NCBI GenBank assembly: GCA_003518245.1
Contig: DOZA01000304.1
Coordinates: 1 to 6,351, forward strand
Direction: 5' to 3'
Source: Bacteroidales bacterium
GTDB taxonomy: Bacteria > Bacteroidota > Bacteroidia > Bacteroidales > VadinHA17
DNA: 6,351 bases
Shown here one piece after another: positions 1-5,841 of this stretch. Made by a program: the position numbers and the translations under genes. The notes under the pieces were generated by a model. It did not search any database, had not been told where the DNA came from, and saw only the letters and a list, made by a program, of their open reading frames with translations. The stretch's first letter is position 1. Each line of letters starts with the position of its first letter.

Positions 1-1523
1 TGCCGGATAATACCATCCTTGGGATTGTCAATGAGGAAGATTTTTACAAGGTACGTATATATATTTTCGGGGAGAGGGCAGAAGTCAACAGGGCTATTGA
101 CATCCTTTATAATTATGAGATTATTGATTACCAGCTGATACCCGTCAGGGAAAATCAGCAACAAATTATTTTTGATGAATATAAGTCCGGTGGAAGTGAA
201 GGCGAGAGAAGGGCAGGTAGAACCCGTATATCGGTAGATTACCAGGCTTCACCAGTGGATACAACAGGGGAAAGGCAAGTGTCATTGGTCAGGGAGATCA
301 TCGACAGGATATTTTATGCACTGCAAGGCGATTTGACAAAGGTGCCATTCCAGAGGGAGGATGACTACCTCTTCCCCGGATTCAGGCCTATGGTGAGCGG
401 TGATACAATTCCCGGGAGTGAGGGTATTTTTGATGTGTACAATCCCTGGCTTAGGAGATTTGACTACTTTGGCAAATCTCTCACCCTTGTGGCAACTCTT
501 ATAATAGTCATTGTTGTGTCGGTGAGCACCATGATTGTTCTTCTGGTAATCATATTGCTTAACAGGATAAGGATGGAAAGGAGGGCAAGGCTGAACCAGT
601 ACCTTCTTGAGAACTACCAGAAATTAATTATTAATTATCTCTATGGTGAGGCTGATCCGGAAATGTTTAAATCAATTGCCTCAGACAGGTACAGGAGGCA
701 GGTTCTCATTAACCAGATGCAGGATGTGGCTGTTAACCTCAAGGGTGGCTCATGGGAGAAGCTCAGGGCTCTATACCTTGATCTGGGGCTGGATCATGAT
801 TCGGTACGAAAGGCCTATGCAAGAAGATGGCATATAAAAGTGAAGGGCTTCAGGGAACTGGCCTTTATGAATATCAAGGATGCCAATGAGGAAATATTAA
901 AATGCCTCAACTCTCATAATGAGATCCTGAGGATGGAGGCCCAGATTGCACTTGTAAGGCTAAGTGATGATAATCCTTTCGAATTTCTGTATCACCTCAA
1001 GAGAACTTTCTCATTATGGGAACAGATCTCCCTTCATGAACTTATTGTACAGCATAATATTAAAGTTCCTCTCTTCAGCCAGTGGATCGATTCGCCTAAT
1101 GATACTATTGTAATGTTTGCTCTCAGGATGATAAGGGAGTTTAAGCAGACTGAAACTGAAGATGCAGTTAAGAGGGCACTGGCTCATCCTAATGAGGAGG
1201 TTAGGGAGCTGGCTATCCAGGTTGCAGGTGACCTGAAGATGAAAAAAACCCTTCCGATATTAAAGCGCATGTATAAAAATGAGGAGTACGGCAATTCACT
1301 GGAAATTTTAAAGTCAATGGGCAAAATGCCTGATGAGAGCTACCTTGGATTTCTCAAGCTGGTGCTTGATAAGGAAGATGACGTACAGTTGCAGATAGAG
1401 GCAACCAAGGCGATAGAAAATATGGGAGAACCCGGTATCAAAGAACTGGTCAAACTGATGAAATCAGAATATAAGAACTATAACATCATTATCAGGCATG
1501 TGCTTGATCGTAGGATTTACTAA
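1..1523 (+). CDS. Membrane-anchored HEAT-repeat protein, 5'-partial
   Basis: The reading frame is open from the first full codon (base 3) to the TAA at 1521-1523, giving 506 visible residues; the true start lies left of the window. A GTG at 255 could be mistaken for the start, but it has no Shine-Dalgarno sequence and the coding frame continues upstream. Visible residues 1-155 are mostly polar and look non-cytoplasmic; residues about 15-48 alternate like a small alpha/beta fold, faintly SPOR-like (weak). A single strongly hydrophobic helix follows at about 160-186 (nt 480-560), then a basic stretch RMERRARLN, which by the positive-inside rule places the rest in the cytoplasm. The C-terminal part contains HEAT-like repeats with the D/P-x-E-x-x-R/V-x-x-A pattern at about 302-320, 362-380, 393-411 and 454-474. 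Such solenoids bind proteins. The gene is 9 nt upstream of the glycosyltransferase, so a scaffold or regulatory subunit for that enzyme is the likeliest role (inference). Confidence 0.85.
   Translation, partial: PDNTILGIVNEEDFYKVRIYIFGERAEVNRAIDILYNYEIIDYQLIPVRENQQQIIFDEYKSGGSEGERRAGRTRISVDYQASPVDTTGERQVSLVREIIDRIFYALQGDLTKVPFQREDDYLFPGFRPMVSGDTIPGSEGIFDVYNPWLRRFDYFGKSLTLVATLIIVIVVSVSTMIVLLVIILLNRIRMERRARLNQYLLENYQKLIINYLYGEADPEMFKSIASDRYRRQVLINQMQDVAVNLKGGSWEKLRALYLDLGLDHDSVRKAYARRWHIKVKGFRELAFMNIKDANEEILKCLNSHNEILRMEAQIALVRLSDDNPFEFLYHLKRTFSLWEQISLHELIVQHNIKVPLFSQWIDSPNDTIVMFALRMIREFKQTETEDAVKRALAHPNEEVRELAIQVAGDLKMKKTLPILKRMYKNEEYGNSLEILKSMGKMPDESYLGFLKLVLDKEDDVQLQIEATKAIENMGEPGIKELVKLMKSEYKNYNIIIRHVLDRRIY
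480..560 (+). other. Transmembrane segment of the HEAT-repeat protein
   Basis: About 27 consecutive mostly aliphatic residues (ending VVSVSTMIVLLVIILL) are followed directly by NRIRMERRAR. The basic flank on the C-terminal side predicts that the N-terminal part is outside the cytoplasm and the HEAT repeats inside. A further span or signal peptide would be expected in the missing N-terminus. Confidence 0.8.
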
Positions 1524-1526
1524 GGA
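1522..1526 (+). promoter_or_regulatory. Ribosome binding site deciding the glycosyltransferase start
   Basis: AAGGA overlaps the TAA stop of the HEAT gene and lies 6 nt before ATG 1533. The in-frame TTG at 1530 would be only 3 nt away, too close for normal initiation, so ATG 1533 is preferred. The overlap of this site with the upstream stop also suggests translational coupling of the two genes. Confidence 0.65.
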
Positions 1527-1532
1527 AAATTG

Positions 1533-2975
1533 ATGGATGCTTTCTTTACAAATATTATTTTTATTATAACCCTGTGCATCATAGGGTCATACCTCCTTCT
1601 GGGTATTTTTTCCGCTCTGAGATTGAGGAAGTACCTGCGAAAAAACAGTTATGTTAATTATAACTCATTGGTTAGCAGTCCGCTAAGCCCAAGGGTGTCG
1701 GTTATAGCGCCGGCCTACAATGAGAGCCGCACCATTATTGACAATGTACGAACCCTGCTTTCTCTTTACTATAATAACTTTGAGGTTATTGTCGTAAATG
1801 ACGGATCCACAGATGACACCTTTGAAAAGATAAAGGCAGCATACAAGCTGGTAAAGGTTAATTATTACTTCGATTACCGCATATCATGTGAAAGGATCAG
1901 GGGTGTTTACAGGTCTGAAGATCCGTCCTTTAACAGGCTGACAGTAATTGATAAGAAGAATGGAGGCAAAGCTGATTCACTCAACGCCGGTGTGAACATT
2001 TCAAGGAGCCCCCTGGTGGTTACCATTGATGCAGATTCAATCATAGAGCCCGATTCACTGCTCAAGCTTATCAAGCCCTTCCTCGAGATAAAGGACAGGA
2101 AGGTCATAGGTACGGGAGGAGTAATCAGGATAGTTAATTCCTGCGACGTGGAAAAGGGATTTATCAGGAAGATAAATATACCTGAGAAGATACTGCCGCG
2201 TCTTCAGGTGCTTGAATATACGAGGGCCTTCCTGCTGGGCAGGATGGCCTGGAGTTATCTTGACGGGCTTATGCTTATCTCCGGTGCTATGGGTATGTTT
2301 GACAGGGAGACGCTGGTAGGGGCCGGTGGCTACAGTTTAAAGACCGTTGGAGAGGATATGGAACTGGTGCTGAGAATGAGGCGCTACATGGCTGAGAGGG
2401 ACATAGACTATGAGGTTACATATATACCCGATCCCCTTTGCTGGACGGAGGTACCTTCCAATATCAAGTCAATGAGGCGCCAGCGTACAAGGTGGACCAG
2501 AGGATTGGTAGAATCACTTGTAACTCACAGGAAGATGCTTTGGAGGAGTAAATATGGAAGGCTTGGACTGCTTGGTTATCCCTACTGGATGTTTTTTGAA
2601 TGGTTGTCACCCCTGATAGCCTTTGGCGGGATAACCTATACTGTAATACTGGCTATACTGGGAATGCTTAACTGGCCCTTCTTCCTTCTTTTATTCCTCT
2701 TTATTTATTCCTTTGCCATAAGCCTCTCCACGTGGTCTGTCCTGTTTGAGGAGATTACCTTCCATAAGTATGAGAGGAAGCGTGATGTGATACGACTACT
2801 TCTTGTAGCTTTCTTTGAACCCTTCTTTTACCCTGCCCATGCCACCTTTGCTGTAATTGGCAATATCCAGTACCTGAGAGGTAAAAAAGGCTGGGGTCGT
2901 GGCGAAGCAGACAGGCGTGGTTTCAAGATGGCAAACAATAAGCGCAGGCGCTTCAATAATAATAATCAGGTATAG
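1533..2975 (+). CDS. Processive-type family 2 glycosyltransferase, membrane-bound
   Basis: A 480-residue protein counted from ATG 1533 (AAGGA 6 nt upstream; TTG 1530 rejected). It has one N-terminal membrane helix (about 5-28), a cytoplasmic GT-A domain and three or four C-terminal spans (about 349-378, 380-403, 419-445). The GT2 signatures are all present: nucleotide-binding VIAPAYNE (about 58-65) and NDGSTDD (89-95), KNGGKADSLNAG (142-153), the metal-binding DAD (166-168), the base motif GED (273-275) and QRTRW (317-321), the QxxRW motif of processive beta-glycan synthases such as PgaC, hyaluronan and cellulose synthases. Between NDGS and GGKAD it is longer than PgaC, carrying an Arg/Tyr-rich stretch. 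No PilZ domain is present. The C-terminus ends in a basic, Asn-rich tail. It should transfer sugar from a nucleotide donor at the inner membrane to a growing, probably exported, polysaccharide; the sugar cannot be told from sequence. It forms an operon with the HEAT gene and overlaps the convergent glycosidase-like gene by 23 bp. Confidence 0.93.
   Translation: MDAFFTNIIFIITLCIIGSYLLLGIFSALRLRKYLRKNSYVNYNSLVSSPLSPRVSVIAPAYNESRTIIDNVRTLLSLYYNNFEVIVVNDGSTDDTFEKIKAAYKLVKVNYYFDYRISCERIRGVYRSEDPSFNRLTVIDKKNGGKADSLNAGVNISRSPLVVTIDADSIIEPDSLLKLIKPFLEIKDRKVIGTGGVIRIVNSCDVEKGFIRKINIPEKILPRLQVLEYTRAFLLGRMAWSYLDGLMLISGAMGMFDRETLVGAGGYSLKTVGEDMELVLRMRRYMAERDIDYEVTYIPDPLCWTEVPSNIKSMRRQRTRWTRGLVESLVTHRKMLWRSKYGRLGLLGYPYWMFFEWLSPLIAFGGITYTVILAILGMLNWPFFLLLFLFIYSFAISLSTWSVLFEEITFHKYERKRDVIRLLLVAFFEPFFYPAHATFAVIGNIQYLRGKKGWGRGEADRRGFKMANNKRRRFNNNNQV
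2953..2975. other. Convergent 23-bp overlap of two coding regions
   Basis: The glycosyltransferase stop TAG (2973-2975, + strand) lies inside the coding part of the opposite-strand gene, whose TGA stop is the complement of 2953-2955. The last seven glycosyltransferase codons share DNA with the last residues (PDYYY) of the other protein. There is no intergenic space and no visible hairpin terminator here. Confidence 0.9.
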
Positions 2976-5718
2976 GGTCCAATCCGGATCTTACTATATC
3001 CAGAGAAGCTTTTTCCCTTTCTACCGTGGGCGGTACCACAAGCCACCCGGGCCATGAAAACCTTGTCAGTGTATTGTAAATCTCACCATTGATAATAACA
3101 CTCAGGGCTATACCATCGCTTTTACTTTCTTCAATTGTCCAGTGATAGCCTCCATCCCATGATGAGGCCCCGTCAATAACTGACATTCTCGTCGGATCGA
3201 AGAAATTGATCAGGGTCCATGGCAGTTCGATGGTTATGGTATTTTCATACCAGCTCATACCCTCACCGAAAGCGGGGTCAGGGGCAGGGCCATAACCGGT
3301 GAATATGTATCCTGGTACTGTTTCAGACATGGTGTAACCGTTATTTATCCATTCCACTCTCTGCCATCCTGCACCGTCGCTTACCACTGACCTGAACTTC
3401 TGTACCTCAGGGTCGGTGAAATTAAAACGGGGCGTTAAGCCCTTCATATTGTAGGCTTCAGTTACATATAATGTTGAGGTATCTCTTCCCCTGGTTCCTC
3501 TGACCAGGAATTCGGCCCTGTTGGCTATGCTATAATTACCGGGCAGTAATGATTCACCAAGATCTGATCGGTAGGTGTCGATGGCAACCATAATTGAATC
3601 ACCCCCGCTGATAGCTTCTTCTGTTTCAATGGTAAGCCTCAGTACCTGGTTATTACCGCCTGCTCTGGCATAAACAGGATTGCTGCCTCCGTTATCCAGG
3701 CTGTATTGATATAAGGGAAAATCATTTTCCTGGTCATAGCTTATTAGTCCGAAACACTGTTCAGGCGAAGCCATGTTATGCCATAATTGTCTTGTGTAGA
3801 TAAAATCATCCCCCGACTGGAATCCGGCGGCCTCAAGATACTGGACAATCCATGTCCGTTTGAACCACTCATCCATCCATGCGAACATAAAACCTCCTCC
3901 GCATCCGGCATTCAGGATGTTTCTCATCAGCCTGATATTCATCTCACCCTGTTGTGTTTCGGTATTATCACCGTGGTTCATGCCGCTGAATGAATTATGT
4001 GCATTGCCTTTAGATGACGGTACACCAAACTCGGCTATTATAAGAGGTATGTCACCATAGTGATTACGCAGGTCTATTATGTATCCATAATAACTGTTTG
4101 GCCCCACATCGTCGCTGTAAGCCCGGTATTCAGGTTCTTCGCTTATAAAATCAGGATAGTACGGATAGGCATGATAGCTGGCAAAGAGCAGTTTCTCATC
4201 GCCCTCTTCGCTGATAAGGGTCAGGTCAATTGATTGAACATCTTCATCCGTATATATCTCTGTGGGATGGTCAAGGGGATCGAGAGTTGGCCAGCTGGAT
4301 ACACTTACCGGTCTGCCGGTGGCATAGTTAGTCTGCTCATAGTGTACTGTTTCATCCAGCATCTCCGTGAAGAAGACTTCCGATGGATCAGCTCCGGAAA
4401 CAGAAAAGCGGTAGCCGCTGTAATCATTGAAACCGTTGTTTTTGGTGTTCGTTGAGTCTATTTCCTGGGGTGCAACCTCCCTCCCTATGATATAGCCTGC
4501 CAGCCATGGTGAAATATCGGTAAGGTATTCACCATAGGCCTGGCCCGGCCTGAAAGGCAGGTCCTTATTACCATGCATGCAATCTATAACCTCATGGATG
4601 GATTCCCTGAATTGCTGCTTTCTCCTGAAGAGGTCATATTCCTCCGGTGAGAAACTCTCCACAATCTCGTTCAGCCAGATCCCCTGAAAGAGATAAAGGG
4701 GATCGGAGGGATTCATGGCATTATATTCAGCCAGCTTCTCATAGAAAACAGGTGGATGGAGGGTATATACCCTGATGGCATTGAATCCGGTTTCAGCCAT
4801 CATTCTTATCCAGCGTTCATATGTTTCACCGGGTATGGCATAGGCAATCTCCCCGGGGAAATAACCCGGAGGTGATGAGCCGAGGTTTATCCCTTTGATA
4901 ATCACAGGGAGGTAGCCAGGGTCATCCCTTTTGCCTATGTAGTCTCCGCTTATTGCATAGGGCATGTTATCGTGAGGCATCAGGGTGAAATCGATAAGTG
5001 TGTCCGCACTGAAAGTGATTCCTGTATGCCGCAGGGTATGATAACCTTCAGCACTCACTGTTGTAAGTGCCTCGAGGACACCTGTTACCGTGTTAGTTAT
5101 TTCTTCTCCGGGTACCATGAAAGGTCCGAGGTAGGCCTGGCCCCCTCCAAAACTATTACTGCCGGTAATAATTATACGGCCTGACAGCGTTTTGCCACCG
5201 AAGGTAAGGGCATAGATATAGAGCCCCGCTCCCGTCCTTGAGCTGGTTGTAGCCGACCCGTCCCATACCACACGGTAGCTTCCGGCATCCACATTACTGA
5301 ATTCTCTTTCATAGACCTTCGAGCCGGTGACGGTGTATACTGAAAAGAACAGGTCTCCGGTCCACGGAAGGGAAACAGGAATTCTGACAACACCATCTGA
5401 CGGATTGGGAAAGGGCGGCCAACTCATGAATCCAGCTTCCACACCCTCAAAAGTCCCGCTGATAGTTACAGAATAGTAACCCTCATTGTCAGAGCGCGCT
5501 GCAAAATGAGTGGATAAGATTTTATAATCTATGAGTGCATTCTCAATAGCTGCTCCTCCGGAATTGGTTACCCTGCCTGTGATAGTTATATCTTCGCCGC
5601 GTGAGGGTTGAATTATCAGAAGAATAAGTATGCAGCATGAAATAAGATGGCGGGTGCTAATTATATTTATAATGTCTTTCAACGCGTATACACACTGGTA
5701 TTGTTTCAAAGATAGCAT
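2953..5718 (-). CDS. Secreted multidomain clan GH-A glycoside hydrolase-like protein
   Basis: A 921-residue protein from ATG 5718; a TTG six codons upstream is less likely. The N-terminus is basic and then hydrophobic (LISCCILILLII, 25-36), a signal peptide probably cleaved near PSRG (about 41); the n-region is long, and a TTG start at residue 14 is an alternative. Next come a carboxypeptidase-regulatory-like beta fold (44-88, completed at about 210-248), an embedded FlgD/T9SS-tail-like module (101-184), a TIM-barrel glycosidase-like domain (about 267-649) and a C-terminal beta-sandwich resembling CBM9/DOMON folds (about 679-894). Clan GH-A features are IIKGINLG at strand 1, the putative acid/base E414 in GYIIGRE, YHAYPYY (H516) and the putative nucleophile E563 in IIAEFGVPSS, followed by FAWMDEWFKRTW. 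Arg replaces the Asn normally found before the acid/base. It probably cleaves or remodels a polysaccharide outside the inner membrane, plausibly the product of the convergent glycosyltransferase. The exact GH family and substrate cannot be assigned. Confidence 0.88.
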   Translation of the reverse strand: MLSLKQYQCVYALKDIINIISTRHLISCCILILLIIQPSRGEDITITGRVTNSGGAAIENALIDYKILSTHFAARSDNEGYYSVTISGTFEGVEAGFMSWPPFPNPSDGVVRIPVSLPWTGDLFFSVYTVTGSKVYEREFSNVDAGSYRVVWDGSATTSSRTGAGLYIYALTFGGKTLSGRIIITGSNSFGGGQAYLGPFMVPGEEITNTVTGVLEALTTVSAEGYHTLRHTGITFSADTLIDFTLMPHDNMPYAISGDYIGKRDDPGYLPVIIKGINLGSSPPGYFPGEIAYAIPGETYERWIRMMAETGFNAIRVYTLHPPVFYEKLAEYNAMNPSDPLYLFQGIWLNEIVESFSPEEYDLFRRKQQFRESIHEVIDCMHGNKDLPFRPGQAYGEYLTDISPWLAGYIIGREVAPQEIDSTNTKNNGFNDYSGYRFSVSGADPSEVFFTEMLDETVHYEQTNYATGRPVSVSSWPTLDPLDHPTEIYTDEDVQSIDLTLISEEGDEKLLFASYHAYPYYPDFISEEPEYRAYSDDVGPNSYYGYIIDLRNHYGDIPLIIAEFGVPSSKGNAHNSFSGMNHGDNTETQQGEMNIRLMRNILNAGCGGGFMFAWMDEWFKRTWIVQYLEAAGFQSGDDFIYTRQLWHNMASPEQCFGLISYDQENDFPLYQYSLDNGGSNPVYARAGGNNQVLRLTIETEEAISGGDSIMVAIDTYRSDLGESLLPGNYSIANRAEFLVRGTRGRDTSTLYVTEAYNMKGLTPRFNFTDPEVQKFRSVVSDGAGWQRVEWINNGYTMSETVPGYIFTGYGPAPDPAFGEGMSWYENTITIELPWTLINFFDPTRMSVIDGASSWDGGYHWTIEESKSDGIALSVIINGEIYNTLTRFSWPGWLVVPPTVEREKASLDIVRSGLDPIPDYYY
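2955..2966. repeat. Short (AAT)4 trinucleotide run
   Basis: Four perfect AAT units lie within the convergent overlap. They encode NNNN at the glycosyltransferase C-terminus and contribute to the terminal tyrosines (TAT codons) and stop of the opposite gene. The run is short, so slippage is possible but not implied. Confidence 0.85.
3037..3684 (-). other. C-terminal CBM9/DOMON-like beta-sandwich domain
   Basis: Residues about 679-894 show alternating strands with VLRLTIE, DSIMVAIDTY, AEFLVRG and ITIELPWTLINFFDPT. This pattern of a bounded beta-sandwich with an IDTY strand and an E-x-PW-x-L-x-x-F-DP strand is familiar from carbohydrate-binding modules attached to secreted glycosidases. A glycan-binding role is an inference from fold resemblance. 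Confidence 0.5.
3772..4920 (-). other. GH-A TIM-barrel catalytic-like domain
   Basis: The region encodes residues about 267-649. The order of motifs matches a (beta/alpha)8 retaining glycosidase: strand-1 KGINLG, strand-2 GFNAIRVYTLHPP, a strand-4 region GYIIGRE (E414, codon 4477-4479), a strand-6 region SYHAYPYY, strand-7 LIIAEFG (E563, codon 4030-4032) and strand-8 GFMFAWMDEW. Spacing between the two candidate catalytic glutamates is 149 residues, within the broad range for GH2/GH5-type barrels. Confidence 0.72.
5167..5418 (-). other. Internal FlgD-Ig/T9SS type A tail-like module
   Basis: Residues 101-184 of the secreted protein follow the pattern of FlgD-like Ig folds and Por-secretion C-terminal sorting domains: PFPNPSDG, then I-x-V-x-L, a VY-x-x-x-G strand, AGSYRVVWDG, GAGLYIYAL and a final GRIIITG. 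In cargo proteins this module normally sits at the extreme C-terminus; here it is near the N-terminus and between the two apparent halves of a carboxypeptidase-regulatory-like domain. It may be only a structural FlgD-type Ig domain and not a sorting signal. Confidence 0.7.
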
Positions 5719-5727
5719 AATATGATA

Positions 5728-5734
5728 CTCTTTC
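5728..5734 (-). promoter_or_regulatory. Weak ribosome binding site for the secreted glycosidase-like gene
   Basis: On the minus strand GAAAGAG lies 9 nt before ATG 5718. It is a degenerate Shine-Dalgarno sequence, but it supports ATG 5718 over the TTG at 5736, which would lie upstream of it. Confidence 0.4.
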
Positions 5735-5794
5735 AAATATACAAAATGCAGAATAGTGCTTAAGTTATGAACAGCTATGACCCTGCCTTCCTTC

Positions 5795-5825
5795 TTTGAA
5801 TATTGAGTCGTAATTGGTATATTCG
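5795..5825 (+). promoter_or_regulatory. Candidate Bacteroidota-type promoter for the spmA-like gene
   Basis: TTTG at 5795-5798 and TATATTCG at 5818-5825 are separated by 19 bp. The primary sigma factor of Bacteroidota recognises TTTG (-33) and TAnnTTTG (-7) with about this spacing; the -7 element here has one mismatch. Transcription would start near 5830, leaving a very short leader before ATG 5842. Confidence 0.4.
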
Positions 5826-5841
5826 GGGCAAACTCTTATAG

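Larger units (their letters stand above)
5719..5841. other. Divergent intergenic region
   Basis: These 123 bp separate the secreted glycosidase-like gene (- strand) from the spmA-like gene (+ strand) and must hold both promoters. The + promoter candidate is at 5795-5825. On the minus strand TATATTTG (complement of 5734-5741) matches the -7 consensus, but no TTTG lies at the right distance upstream and it sits only about 15 bp from ATG 5718. No small ORF, RNA gene or strong hairpin was seen. Confidence 0.6.

Noticed and set aside
255..257. GTG as the start of the HEAT-repeat gene
   Set aside because: No Shine-Dalgarno sequence precedes it and the frame stays open with protein-like sequence to the left edge.
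643..837. Small + strand open frame inside the HEAT gene
   Set aside because: It is an out-of-frame shadow of a well-supported gene and has no recognisable features.
1530..1532. TTG start for the glycosyltransferase
   Set aside because: It is only 3 nt from AAGGA, while ATG at 1533 directly follows with better spacing.
3025..3055. Short inverted sequences around GGTACC and CCCGGG as a terminator
   Set aside because: Stems are only 4-6 bp, there is no T-tract, and the region is inside coding sequence.
3787..5184. Several short + strand open frames opposite the secreted protein gene
   Set aside because: They are antisense shadows of a long domain-rich gene, with no ribosome binding site or family resemblance.
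5172..5396. Minus-strand 74-codon open frame
   Set aside because: It overlaps the FlgD-like module in another frame. The main frame has the coherent domain pattern, so a frameshift is not indicated.
5605..5635. Cysteines in the signal peptide (SCCILIL) as a lipobox
   Set aside because: The Cys pair precedes the hydrophobic core instead of following it, so it does not fit a lipoprotein signal.
5734..5736. TTG start for the secreted protein
   Set aside because: A better ATG lies six codons downstream with GAAAGAG at a suitable distance; the TTG has no ribosome binding site that I could see.
5764..5782. Imperfect direct repeat GTTATGAAC / GCTATGACC with 10-bp period
   Set aside because: Only 7 of 9 positions match and there are just two copies; this is too weak to call an operator.
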